57,430 bases of DNA from NCBI GenBank assembly GCA_016845525.1, contig JAERSQ010000243.1:1-57430 (forward strand), given 5' to 3'. Positions 27,714 through 35,530 of this stretch are shown here, piece after piece; positions within the stretch are counted from its first letter, which is position 1; each line of letters opens with the position of its first letter. This stretch comes from Pseudomonadota bacterium. Its GTDB lineage: Bacteria > Pseudomonadota > Gammaproteobacteria > Arenicellales > UBA868. The notes beneath the pieces were generated by a model that saw only the letters and a program-made list of their open reading frames with translations, was not told the DNA's origin and did no database searches. The position numbers and the translations under genes were made by a program.

Positions 27714-28270
27714 TCTTCCCCCCAAGGCTTGCCGTCTCCGGTGCCACCACAGCGGCGGCATTCTACTTCCTCAAAGTCCGCGCCAAGGTCTATGTCGAGC
27801 CTCCCGGAACCATGGCAGAAGTCACAAGGCATAGGTCTGCCAGTCGCCTTGCGTAGCCGCTCGCAGACTGACCAGGCAATGTCCCCCCACTCGACCTCCT
27901 TCTCTATCGCGGCGTCCCACTCTCGCTCATCGCCTGGGCCACCGTGACAATACTGCCTCCACATGCCGAGCACGCTGATCTCTCGGTTGATCGCATCCAG
28001 GTACTCCCGCCTGGATGTGTCCTCGGACGGCGTTTGGGCGCTTTCTTCGTGCAGATCGTTCAGCAGGTCACAGACCCTATCGGCTTCGGCTGAGATCGAA
28101 TCTGGTATGTACCAGTTATCCTTCTCGTCCTTCTCGCCACTCCAAAACGCCACCACATCCGGGTCGTCACGGTGATAGCCCGGCCCGGTCTTGCCGTGTT
28201 CGGGGTGCTGGGTATCATTGATGCCGATGCACCCAGAGCAAAACATAATCGCATATCGTCTCTCAGACAT
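27710..28270 (-). CDS. Zinc-binding protein with DnaJ-type CxxCxGxG motifs
   Basis: 186 residues from ATG 28270 behind GGAGGAAGC. Its C-terminus has two zinc-binding repeats, CDFCHGSG and CRRCGGTG, of the CxxCxGxG class known from DnaJ. A Cys pair also lies near the N-terminus (FCSGCIG). There is no J domain, so it is not a DnaJ. Isolated zinc repeats of this kind are found in small phage adaptor proteins. Role unknown. Confidence 0.55.
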   Translation of the reverse strand: MSERRYAIMFCSGCIGINDTQHPEHGKTGPGYHRDDPDVVAFWSGEKDEKDNWYIPDSISAEADRVCDLLNDLHEESAQTPSEDTSRREYLDAINREISVLGMWRQYCHGGPGDEREWDAAIEKEVEWGDIAWSVCERLRKATGRPMPCDFCHGSGRLDIDLGADFEEVECRRCGGTGDGKPWGEE

Positions 28271-28490
28271 TAGCTTCCTCCAATAGTAGCCAATACTCCC
28301 ATTCTTCACGCGGTACGGTTTCGCCATGGACGATGGCCCTGACGGCAAGAGTCCTCGCCTCGACCAAGTCTTCTCTCTCCCTCTCCAGCGAGCGTTGACG
28401 GAGCCTCACCCGCCTGGATTCCTCTTCCACCAAGTCCACCAAGAGGCGTCGAAGCCGGGTGACTTCTGCCTCAAGCTCTTTCTTTGTCAT
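28263..28490 (-). CDS. Small coiled-coil protein
   Basis: 75 residues from ATG 28490 with GGAGGAAAGT upstream. The first 55 residues are a near-continuous charged helix (ELEAEVTRLRRLLVDLVEEESRR), probably a dimer-forming coiled coil. The C-terminus contains EEWEYWLLLEE. It overlaps both neighbours by a few bases and is part of the tightly packed operon behind the polymerase. No function can be given. Confidence 0.55.
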   Translation of the reverse strand: MTKKELEAEVTRLRRLLVDLVEEESRRVRLRQRSLEREREDLVEARTLAVRAIVHGETVPREEWEYWLLLEEANV

Positions 28491-28578
28491 CACTTTCCTC
28501 CTTGCGGTGCTTGTGGCAATAGCCCTCGGGACCACGAGACTTGACGCCGCAGACATGGCATGTGTTTGTTCCGCTCAT
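28471..28578 (-). CDS. 35-residue zinc-knuckle protein
   Basis: ATG 28578, behind GGGAGGGGTGAGG, opens a 35-residue frame ending at TGA 28471. It reads MSGTNTCHVCGVKSRG then GYCHKHRK, giving a Cys-x2-Cys ... Cys-x2-His set that could bind one zinc. Its start overlaps the previous stop (ATGA) and its end overlaps the next gene. The good ribosome binding site and the exact overlaps argue that it is real. Confidence 0.55.
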   Translation of the reverse strand: MSGTNTCHVCGVKSRGPEGYCHKHRKEESDDKERA

Positions 28579-28874
28579 TCCTCACCCCTCCCAGAAATAG
28601 CTCTCGCCCGAACCGCTGAGTACACATCGACGATCTCTTGTTGCAGTTTGGCTGCTTGCCGTTCAATAACCTTTGATGTTTCAGCGTTTATTGCCGCCTC
28701 TCGGAACAAAGCCGGTGTGATTGGCGTGTCCCGAAAAGCCAAACTCATCAACTCCAGTTCTGCATCGCCACTTGCTACGACTTGATCTGCCATCCTGCGA
28801 AATGACTCTGCAAGCTGCGCCGTCAAAGATCGGTACTCGGCTTTCAAGTCCTCGAAGTCTTCATCTCTTGTCAT
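28575..28874 (-). CDS. Small helical protein, unknown
   Basis: 99 residues from ATG 28874 (GAGGTG upstream). A longer start inside the polymerase gene is possible but lacks a binding site. It is predicted all-helical (LKAEYRSLTAQLAESFRRMADQVVASG, then KVIERQAAKLQQEIVDVY), with even spacing of leucines that suggests a coiled coil. It is the first gene after the polymerase. Function unknown. Confidence 0.5.
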   Translation of the reverse strand: MTRDEDFEDLKAEYRSLTAQLAESFRRMADQVVASGDAELELMSLAFRDTPITPALFREAAINAETSKVIERQAAKLQQEIVDVYSAVRARAISGRGEE

Positions 28875-28935
28875 TTGGCACCTCAATAAGACCACGCGGA
28901 AAGTGGCATAGGGTTTCTGGATTCCAGTGCGTCTT

Positions 28936-31449
28936 TCATACTTCACTCCATCGTTGTCCAATGTCGGCTTCTGCTGTGTAGTCGAGCAATGCCCCACGTT
29001 TGCGGCGTCGGTTCATCGCTGTCTCAAGAATCTCGGCAGCTTCTTCCGCCTTATCTTCGGGCACCTCAAGGTAAAGGGCATCGTGCCCGTGGTTGATTAG
29101 CCACTCCACGGGGATGGTCTTCCCTCCCGGGCAGAGAGCCGAAGTTGCAAACCAATCTTGGGGGCCGTAAACGAGTTCAATCATCCCCTCGTTTACGATG
29201 GAAACTCCACCAGACTGGATGGGGTGATTCACAAGCTCGTTGATTTTATCCTCGTTACGGAAATACCTCCGACGACCCCAGAGCGTATCGCCAATAAAGC
29301 CCTCTCTTCGATACTTGTTCTCAATCATTCGCCACCACTTTGGAATCTCGGGGTCGGCGCGTTTGAGCCCTTCGACGACTTGCCTCACGTCTTCCAGGGC
29401 AAGGTGAGCGAAAATCAAGTTGCCCGTGTCGTCCTCCACAGAGACAACCTGCTCGTGGATTCTCTTGGTCGAAGCTGCGTATTGCCAAGCATAGCGGCAG
29501 TTCTTAGTAATGTCCCGAGTGCTCTTGAATGTACCTTTTCCCTTCTTCCTGCGCTCCTCGGGTGCCCCGGGCAAAGACCAAACCTCCTTCCCATAGATGA
29601 CTTCCATTGTCTCATTGTGGGGGTCGAGTCCCTCATTGATGATTCGGAGGGAATGCTGCGCGTTCGCCTCCTCGGCAATCAGGCGTAACTCCAACTGGTC
29701 CATGTCTGCTCCGACGAGGACATATCCTTCCCGGGCAATGAAGATGTCTCGGAGGGACTTAGGGATATTCTGCATATTTGGATTACTTGAAGAATATCGG
29801 CCTGTTGCGGGGAGCCTGTTGTAGCAGGGGTGGACCCGCTTGATTCCTTTTTCAATCAAAGGTCGGACGTAGGTGCCCAGGAGTTTTGTTACCTTTCGGT
29901 ACGACCGAACGGAACGCAAGAACACTTCCCGTTCTTTACTCAGCCCATAGTGAACAATCATCGTGCGGAGAGTCTCGTCATCTGTACTTGGGTCCCCGGT
30001 CTTCTCCGAGTAGTGATGAGGAGCGAGCCCCCAATCATCGAACAGGAGCTTCGCCATTTGGCGTGTGCTTTGGGGATTGAACTTCTGTCCGGCAACACTT
30101 TTACATACAGCAAGCTGTTTCTTTGCTTCCGTGTCCAAGGTGAACATGTGTTCAGCAGCGCGTTCCTGGTCTACCTCCATGCCTACAGATTGCATATAAG
30201 TACCGAGTGACTGGAGCGTGTGCTCCCTGGACAAGAGGTGCTGTTGGGAGCGCCGCTTTACGTCTCGCATAAGCGGCTTTGCAATCCGGGCCGTAACGCA
30301 AACATCCTTCCCACAATAAATGTGTAACTCTTCGTCGGTCTTTGCTTGGACGGCGGTGTGGTCTGCCTTCCACGCTTCCGGGTTATCTGTGTAAAACGAC
30401 CCGACAAATCCAAGATTGTGGGGAAGCTCATTGTCAGCGAGAAGATGGAGAAGAATAGTGTCTGCGGCCAAAACTGGACGAGCCCGCAACCACTGTTCCA
30501 TGGCCAAACGGTCATACTGACCAGCGTTGTGGCCTATGAGGGGGGTGCCGGGAGTTGAGGCAAAGTCACGGAGAATATCTTTGACCTCCTCCTCCCTCTC
30601 CGGGCTAAGAAAAGGCGTCCCGTCGATACTTCTGATTTCGACAACCAGCGCCTCATCTGCGTTACCGATTCCAACGCATCGGACCTTCGCTGTCATGGGG
30701 TCAATCCCATCAGTCTCCAGGTCGTAAGCAATGGGTTTCCCCACCCGGGCAAGATGAGCCAAGATGGCGCTGATTTCTTTGGGGTCTCGGGACCGAGTTA
30801 TTTTCGGCTCTTTCCAGTCCAGATTCCCCGCGAAATATTTGAAGGCTTTCGCCAAGTCGTGTCTGAACACTTCTCGGTATGCCTGCTGGCGAATCACAAA
30901 CGCGGGGTGCATGGTGTACCCTACTTTCAAGACGACTTCCGGGTCCCAGGGAGCGACGACATCCTCGCATCCCCCTCGGATATTCATAATAGAGACATCG
31001 CCACCACGGATGGCTTTCGCCGCCGTCTTGCCCAGGCAGATGATGTTCGTGATTCCAGTTGCTTTTAGCTCCTCGTACAGGAGGCTTTTACATGCATCAG
31101 CCGGACGTTTGAGCAGACGCGCTTCCGTCTTCTCCTCCCGGGCCTTCTTCTCGCGTCGGCGGTTAGTCCGCGAGACACGGATGTTTACGGCGTCCAAGTC
31201 GTTCTTGGGCGGTCGGCACCGGACCGCATTCGTGATGTGACACTCATCGCGGCGCACGTCGATTGCGTTCAACGCACGCTGAAGCTCAAGCCCCGACGGG
31301 CCAACGAAGGGGCGGCCTTCAACGGTCTCGTGCATCCCGGGTGCTTCTCCCAAGAGAATCACTCGGTCCTCACTGTGCGTTTCCGCCAGCACCGGCTCGC
31401 CGGTCTGACCCGCTTTGAGCGGGCAGTTATCACATGTTTTACAGTACAT
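28936..31449 (-). CDS. Uracil-DNA glycosylase / DNA polymerase A fusion
   Basis: 837 residues from ATG 31449; a TTG at 31461 falls in the T run of a hairpin. Residues 1-220 form a family 4-type uracil-DNA glycosylase: GEAPG near 34, GRPFVG, RCRPP near 78 and HPAF near 181, with four Cys (about 6, 9, 78, 120) that fit a [4Fe-4S] cluster. A 3'-5' exonuclease follows (DLETD near 243, YCGKD). The polymerase has motif A DMDQLELR and motif B R-x3-K-x3-Y, with Tyr at the Phe762 position of E. coli Pol I. Motif C reads HDA where HDE is usual. It copies the phage genome and may remove uracil. Confidence 0.9.
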   Translation of the reverse strand: MYCKTCDNCPLKAGQTGEPVLAETHSEDRVILLGEAPGMHETVEGRPFVGPSGLELQRALNAIDVRRDECHITNAVRCRPPKNDLDAVNIRVSRTNRRREKKAREEKTEARLLKRPADACKSLLYEELKATGITNIICLGKTAAKAIRGGDVSIMNIRGGCEDVVAPWDPEVVLKVGYTMHPAFVIRQQAYREVFRHDLAKAFKYFAGNLDWKEPKITRSRDPKEISAILAHLARVGKPIAYDLETDGIDPMTAKVRCVGIGNADEALVVEIRSIDGTPFLSPEREEEVKDILRDFASTPGTPLIGHNAGQYDRLAMEQWLRARPVLAADTILLHLLADNELPHNLGFVGSFYTDNPEAWKADHTAVQAKTDEELHIYCGKDVCVTARIAKPLMRDVKRRSQQHLLSREHTLQSLGTYMQSVGMEVDQERAAEHMFTLDTEAKKQLAVCKSVAGQKFNPQSTRQMAKLLFDDWGLAPHHYSEKTGDPSTDDETLRTMIVHYGLSKEREVFLRSVRSYRKVTKLLGTYVRPLIEKGIKRVHPCYNRLPATGRYSSSNPNMQNIPKSLRDIFIAREGYVLVGADMDQLELRLIAEEANAQHSLRIINEGLDPHNETMEVIYGKEVWSLPGAPEERRKKGKGTFKSTRDITKNCRYAWQYAASTKRIHEQVVSVEDDTGNLIFAHLALEDVRQVVEGLKRADPEIPKWWRMIENKYRREGFIGDTLWGRRRYFRNEDKINELVNHPIQSGGVSIVNEGMIELVYGPQDWFATSALCPGGKTIPVEWLINHGHDALYLEVPEDKAEEAAEILETAMNRRRKRGALLDYTAEADIGQRWSEV

Positions 31450-31464
31450 TGGTTGGGCCAAAAA

Positions 31465-31532
31465 GGGGGCGGGGCCTGGTACACCGCACCACCATTAGGT
31501 GGACGCTTTATTGATTAGTGTTCCCCGCCCCC
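31465..31532 (-). promoter_or_regulatory. Hairpin attenuator before the polymerase
   Basis: On the minus strand GGGGGCGGGG (31523-31532) pairs perfectly with CCCCGCCCCC (31465-31474), followed by TTTTT (31460-31464). The 48-base loop contains a second perfect hairpin (CCACC/GGTGG around TAAT). It has the form of an intrinsic terminator with an unusually large loop. The polymerase ATG follows 11 bases after the T run and has no Shine-Dalgarno, so this element probably lowers or controls polymerase synthesis. The rest of the 224-base gap (31462-31685) holds another hairpin (CCCCCG/CGGGGG) and a five-codon frame behind GGGAGG (31608-31625). Confidence 0.65.
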
Positions 31533-31685
31533 GAAGAGAGGGTGGAGTCGCTTCTGCTGAAACACCTCATCAAAGTGAAAAAGCACGACTCCATAAGAGT
31601 GAGGCATCTATTTGGTCACAGACATGCCTCCCTGCTCTGCCGTTTTCGACCCCCGGACAAGAGACGGGGGCACAGACCAAGAGTC

Positions 31686-32222
31686 TTAGCTCATCAAGAA
31701 CTCAAACTCATCTCCTCCCGCTTCTTCCTTAGCAGCAACGATTGGGGTTCCGTTGCTTCCGTTGGCAGTGGCGGGGGTCTCCTCCACCTTGAAGTCGGTG
31801 GGGGCGGAAGAAGAAAGCGCCTTCTTCATTTGGGTGTAGTATTGCTCGTTGACATAACGGTAGTCAGGGTAGCTACCTTCGACGGGCTGGCCATTCGCAC
31901 CCAGTTGGGGAGCGGTGTAGTTGAAGTGAACAGTCTTGCCGTTCAGCTTGTCGAATGGGAACTTGATTTTCCCACTCAACTTTGTCTCGGGCACTCCGGC
32001 AGAAACCAGGAAGCCCATCAGGAAAGGCATTGCCTTTTCAGACAACGAGAAGCTGTCCCGGTGACGGATTCCGTTCGTCAGCATGTAGCAATACAGACGG
32101 TTGGATTCTTCGTAGTGACGAAACTCCACAATCTGGGCCGTGTGGAGGCCGGTGTCAAGGTAGCCGAGTCCCGCCCCAGCAGGGGTGTGACCGGTAAAGT
32201 CGAGTTCAATGGTTACAGACAT
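31686..32222 (-). CDS. Single-stranded DNA-binding protein (DUF669-like)
   Basis: 178 residues, ATG behind TAGGAGTC. The N-terminal 110 residues are a likely OB-type beta fold, then a Tyr-rich segment (DYRYVNEQYYTQ) that could stack on bases. The C-terminus is Ala/Thr-rich and ends in the acidic-hydrophobic tail GGDEFEFLMS, the type used by SSBs to recruit partners. It sits next to a Sak4-like ATPase and the polymerase, the usual setting for phage SSBs. Confidence 0.6.
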   Translation of the reverse strand: MSVTIELDFTGHTPAGAGLGYLDTGLHTAQIVEFRHYEESNRLYCYMLTNGIRHRDSFSLSEKAMPFLMGFLVSAGVPETKLSGKIKFPFDKLNGKTVHFNYTAPQLGANGQPVEGSYPDYRYVNEQYYTQMKKALSSSAPTDFKVEETPATANGSNGTPIVAAKEEAGGDEFEFLMS

Positions 32223-32285
32223 TTTTGACTCCTAAGTCTAAGTCTGGGGGTGAAACCCACAACACACACGCGAGTGGGAAAAGTT

Positions 32286-32360
32286 GGGCTGGGGCCTCCG
32301 CGACCCATACAGGAACAAAGGACCAACAAAGTCCTGCGGGGGGACTCCCGACCCCAGCCC
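32286..32360 (-). promoter_or_regulatory. Hairpin between Sak4-like and SSB genes
   Basis: GGGCTGGGG (minus strand, 32352-32360) pairs with CCCCAGCCC (32286-32294), followed by AACTTTT. The 57-base loop holds an inner hairpin AGGAC/GTCCT. It has the same plan as the element before the polymerase: a GC-rich closing stem, a large loop with an inner hairpin, then U residues. It likely trims transcription between the two genes. The loop sequence TTTGTTGGTCCTTT is the exact complement of the leader of the gene at 42530 (see findings). Confidence 0.6.
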
Positions 32361-32373
32361 GGTAAAGTTGAGA

Positions 32374-33324
32374 CTAAGCAAAGAGCGCATCCTCTTCTTC
32401 AGCAGAAGTAAAGGCTCGGAGGACATCCACTTCTTGGTAGTGAGCAATCGTTGCTCGGTGGAGACCGTCTTGGAGAGCCCATCGAATGTGAGGCAGTTTC
32501 CTCTTTCCAATGAGTTTCTGGGAAGCGGCTTGGATTACCTCGGGCCAGTTCTCGATTCCAGCTTCAAGGATTTTCTCGCTGACTCCCTGGGCAACCTTGT
32601 CAATCCATTCAAGGCCCTTGGGATAAGGGACAACATACCCTGCGGCTCGAAGACCCTCTGCGATATTCATCGGGGCCTTGCCCGGGAAGACTGAGAGGCG
32701 GTCCCCAGAAACATAGTCGGGGAGGGGCTCAAAACAGAGTTGGTACTTCCACGGTGCAGCGGAAGCCTCGAACATCGCGCGTCCGATTACGTCCACCATA
32801 CCGCTGAACTTTTCCGGCAGTTGGCCGGGGAGCGCCGGTCCACCACGAATGAACTTTCCGCTGGAGGTACGGGGGGGTTGTTCGTGGCAGTTGAAGATGA
32901 CGATTGAACCTTGGGCCGTTGCGGCACGGGCCGCATCCCGGGCTGCCAACACGTCCCTCGTAAGCGCCGACCACATGCTGGAGCGTCCCTTCGTGCTTTC
33001 GTACTCATTGATTGTGGTCTCCACGATAAGTGAGAAGTCGTCAATAACAATGGAGGGAACTCCCCCTTTGTTTACTGCTTTCTCAATCTGAGTAATCGCT
33101 TCGGGCACCGTTCGGGCCGGAAGAATGTTCAGCTTCTCGATTCCGAGGAACCGTGAAGCGGACATGAGCCCGGCGGGGTCTCCGATAAAGACTCCTGTTG
33201 CTCCGGCTGCTGCGGACGCGACGGTCTTTCCGGCTTTGCTCGGTCCGTAGAGGCAGATGAATACGCCCCCATTTGACCCACTACTGCGGCCATTGGAGCC
33301 ATTAGCTCCATTGTTCGTTGCCAT
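32374..33324 (-). CDS. Sak4-like RecA-fold ATPase
   Basis: 316 residues, ATG behind AGGAG. After a Gly/Asn/Ser-rich leader, the Walker A motif GPSKAGKT lies at residues 27-34 and Walker B (SIVIDDFS) near 95. The protein contains a conserved 'SIVIFNCHEQPPR' segment typical of phage Sak4-type recombination ATPases. It should promote annealing or strand exchange together with the SSB encoded next to it, and the nuclease at 34313 could provide ends. It is one of the core replication genes. Confidence 0.7.
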   Translation of the reverse strand: MATNNGANGSNGRSSGSNGGVFICLYGPSKAGKTVASAAAGATGVFIGDPAGLMSASRFLGIEKLNILPARTVPEAITQIEKAVNKGGVPSIVIDDFSLIVETTINEYESTKGRSSMWSALTRDVLAARDAARAATAQGSIVIFNCHEQPPRTSSGKFIRGGPALPGQLPEKFSGMVDVIGRAMFEASAAPWKYQLCFEPLPDYVSGDRLSVFPGKAPMNIAEGLRAAGYVVPYPKGLEWIDKVAQGVSEKILEAGIENWPEVIQAASQKLIGKRKLPHIRWALQDGLHRATIAHYQEVDVLRAFTSAEEEDALFA

Positions 33325-33361
33325 GATTTTCTCCTAAACACACACAGGTTTGAGTACCGTA

Positions 33362-33628
33362 TCATAGTTCTCGGAGCGAAGCTCGCACCCATTTGCCTGG
33401 GATGCCAACAAGCCCACTAAGTTTCCATTCCACGGGTTCTAAGTCATAAATCGAAAAGGTCTTGTACTGAGGTAAGTCGCCGAAAGGCCCATCTTGGTGG
33501 GGGTGGGGAGTCAACGTGTACCGTTCTTCCCCCCCTTTTTCCTCCATCATTACGGTCGTACCTACCCACCCGTCGGGGGTCCGAAAGTACGCGTAGTGCG
33601 GAGGACTGCCCAGAGTAGGGAAACTCAT
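33362..33628 (-). CDS. Small protein, unknown (88 aa)
   Basis: Start ATG 33628, coupled by ATGA to the small gene before it, giving 88 residues. The protein is beta-rich with several aromatic residues (HYAYFRTPDGWVGTTVMM, FSIYDLEPVEWKLSG). It may be a small OB- or SH3-like domain. No motif identifies it. It ends just before the Sak4-like gene. Confidence 0.5.
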   Translation of the reverse strand: MSFPTLGSPPHYAYFRTPDGWVGTTVMMEEKGGEERYTLTPHPHQDGPFGDLPQYKTFSIYDLEPVEWKLSGLVGIPGKWVRASLREL

Positions 33629-33789
33629 TTCTTCGCCGCCAAGTCTTGGATTGCGTTGAGCTTGTCTTTCAGCTTCGCCACTTCCTTCAAGAGCGCAGTG
33701 ATGTCTCTTCCCATCCGGGCATTTGCGCCCTCCGGGTATCGCCCCTGGTAGCACTCGTCGTGTCTCTTCTGGATATCTCGCATACTCAT
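33625..33789 (-). CDS. 54-residue helical protein
   Basis: ATG 33789 opens a 54-residue frame to TGA 33625. Both ends overlap neighbours by ATGA, the same coupling used across the operon, which supports it as a gene. The C-terminal half is a charged helix (ITALLKEVAKLKDKLNAIQD) likely to form a coiled coil; the N-terminus has DIQKRHDECYQGRYPEG. Function unknown. Confidence 0.55.
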   Translation of the reverse strand: MSMRDIQKRHDECYQGRYPEGANARMGRDITALLKEVAKLKDKLNAIQDLAAKK

Positions 33790-34316
33790 CCCACAAACTC
33801 CACGGGCTTCTTACCACTCATCACACGTAGGCTGTTCCACGCGATTAGTGCTTCCGGCTCAGTTGAAAGGGGTGGGGAATCCAAAAGAATCTCTTGGATA
33901 AGACTTGCGAGCGCCTGCTCCCGGAGGGGGGGGTATGCAATAAGCTCCCGCAGTTGAACGAGACTCTCTCTTCTCACGAAGATGTGCCCGTGCGGGCAGC
34001 GGAGAGTAATAACGACTCTCCCCTCGATAGGGTTGTTACTGAAGTGCGTCCCGGCCATCGGCTTGTTGAACCAAGCGTCTGAAGCCACTCGATATCCCAC
34101 CAAGAGGAACTCGTGAGTACAACGCGGCACGCTTGCCGTAGCGGCATTCAGGTCAGGGGTCTCAACCCCAAAGGTTTCGTCGATGTCGGGCATCAGATAA
34201 TGCTGGAAGAAACTCATTGAGTTGTCTTCTCCAACAAACTCAACCACGGTTTCTTTTTCGCGGCCCTCTTCGAGAAGATAGAAAAGAATCGTCCTGAACT
34301 CCTCCTCGACAGTCAT
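33786..34316 (-). CDS. Replication-operon protein, unknown (176 aa)
   Basis: Starts at ATG 34316, overlapping the stop of the nuclease gene (ATGA). The protein is mixed alpha/beta with a possible metal site CTHEFLL ... CPHGH. The C-terminal third is helical (LREQALASLIQEILLD). I do not recognise it. The tight coupling to the nuclease suggests a partner role. Confidence 0.5.
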   Translation of the reverse strand: MTVEEEFRTILFYLLEEGREKETVVEFVGEDNSMSFFQHYLMPDIDETFGVETPDLNAATASVPRCTHEFLLVGYRVASDAWFNKPMAGTHFSNNPIEGRVVITLRCPHGHIFVRRESLVQLRELIAYPPLREQALASLIQEILLDSPPLSTEPEALIAWNSLRVMSGKKPVEFVG

Positions 34317-35134
34317 GGCTCACTCCCAAAGCGGCACAAGTCGTAAGCGTCACACGCTCCGTACTTCCCGAAGCAGGTTTGGTTGTTCAGAGCCATTGGC
34401 CACTCTTCCGTGGGCTTTCCTTCCCACCGGGCAATCCGCCGTTCGCCCTCTTCAATGACGCTAACGAAATGCCGCAGTGCTTGCGGCGCAGGCTCCAGAG
34501 CCCGGCGGTCAAAGTCATAGGGAGTAGAGAGCTTCACTCGGTTTACGAGAACTCCAGCGAAGTGTTCTTTGTACTTGGCTTTTCCGAACAGTTGGTATCC
34601 GATGAACTGCCCATCGAGGATGTGTTGGCGGAGGGTCTTGGAGTTGAGTCGATACGCGCTTTTGTGGTCTACAATCCACACGCGGTCGTTGTGGTCAGCC
34701 ACAATCAAGTCCGCTCGCTGCGTATATAGGTGCTTCTCCTTCCCCAGATGAGCACGCAACTCTTCTTCTACCTCCAAGACCCTCCAGTTTTCACCCAACC
34801 AGTTGTTTACATAGGCGTAGTAGGCATCAACGATTTGAGGAACGGCTGCCAACCAAAGTGTGGATTCTTCTGCGTTCTTCAGCGCGAGAGCTTCAATCGC
34901 CTCCTCGGGCCGAAGCCAGTCGTCTGGGTTCCCACCGGTCTGCTTCTCCTTGATTCGTTGGTAGTGATGAGCCAAGCCGATGTGCAGGAGCGAGCCGTTT
35001 ACGAGCGGAGAAGAAATAGGGAACTTGAGTCCTTCGATTTCTTTCCACGCAAACAAGCGTGGGCAGCGAATAGCATTTTGAATGCGATGCCAACCACGCT
35101 CAGAGCGTCCCGCATCAAGCAACTTGGGAGTCAT
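34313..35134 (-). CDS. Cas4/RecB-like Fe-S nuclease
   Basis: 273 residues from ATG 35134 behind TAAGGTGG. The PD-(D/E)XK nuclease core is visible: GSLLHIGLAHH near residue 47, VLEVEEEL, then RADLI ... WIVDHKSA (Asp and Asp-His-Lys). Four Cys, one at 24 and three at 254, 261 and 267 (C-x6-C-x5-C), match the [4Fe-4S] clamp of Cas4 and AddB nucleases. It likely resects DNA ends during recombination-linked replication. It is the first gene behind a possible promoter with operator-like palindrome. Confidence 0.75.
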   Translation of the reverse strand: MTPKLLDAGRSERGWHRIQNAIRCPRLFAWKEIEGLKFPISSPLVNGSLLHIGLAHHYQRIKEKQTGGNPDDWLRPEEAIEALALKNAEESTLWLAAVPQIVDAYYAYVNNWLGENWRVLEVEEELRAHLGKEKHLYTQRADLIVADHNDRVWIVDHKSAYRLNSKTLRQHILDGQFIGYQLFGKAKYKEHFAGVLVNRVKLSTPYDFDRRALEPAPQALRHFVSVIEEGERRIARWEGKPTEEWPMALNNQTCFGKYGACDAYDLCRFGSEP

Positions 35135-35161
35135 TGATACCACCTTACCTACTACACCTTG

Positions 35162-35215
35162 AGTATAACATGTGATACCCACCTGGGTACCACTTGATTG
35201 TCAAGAGGATGTCAA
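35162..35215 (-). promoter_or_regulatory. Control region before the nuclease gene
   Basis: On the minus strand an extended -10 element (TGTTATACT, TATACT at 35162-35167) is preceded directly by a 22-base near-perfect palindrome (35171-35192, arms GTGATACCCA and TGGGTACCAC). Further upstream are two TTGACA repeats 11 bases apart (+ strand TGTCAAG at about 35199 and 35210). The same TTGACA repeats occur four times at 48808-48850. The arrangement suggests an activated or repressed promoter driving the nuclease and the genes after it. Confidence 0.5.
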
Positions 35216-35243
35216 GCACCCCCATGACCATCACACCTATGTT

Positions 35244-35519
35244 CTATGCCTTCTTTCGGGAGGAACGCTTCACTGGGGGGCGCTTTCCAACGACTTTCTT
35301 CTTGGGCTTTGCGGGCGCAGCAGCAGCGGCCTTAGCTTTCTCTTCCTCGCGGGAGTCATAGAGTCCCATCTTCTGTAGCCCGGCGAGTGTGCTGTAGAAC
35401 TGCTGGACAATCGAAAAGGCGATGTCTGGGTCCTTTGCCTTATCCTGGGCAAGCTGGGCGATAGCAGCCCGGAGGGCTCTATCCAAGTCTCGGTACGCGT
35501 TCTGTTCAATCTCAATCAT
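35244..35519 (-). CDS. Small protein with basic tail
   Basis: 91 residues from ATG 35519, with AAGGAG six bases upstream. Residues 1-55 are helical (DRALRAAIAQLAQDKAKDPD); the last 35 are an Ala/Lys/Arg-rich tail (KPKKKVVGKRPPVKRSSRKK) able to bind nucleic acid. It overlaps no partner but follows the SNF2-type gene closely. It could be a DNA-binding cofactor of the helicase. Confidence 0.5.
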   Translation of the reverse strand: MIEIEQNAYRDLDRALRAAIAQLAQDKAKDPDIAFSIVQQFYSTLAGLQKMGLYDSREEEKAKAAAAAPAKPKKKVVGKRPPVKRSSRKKA

Positions 35520-35530
35520 TTGATTCTCCT

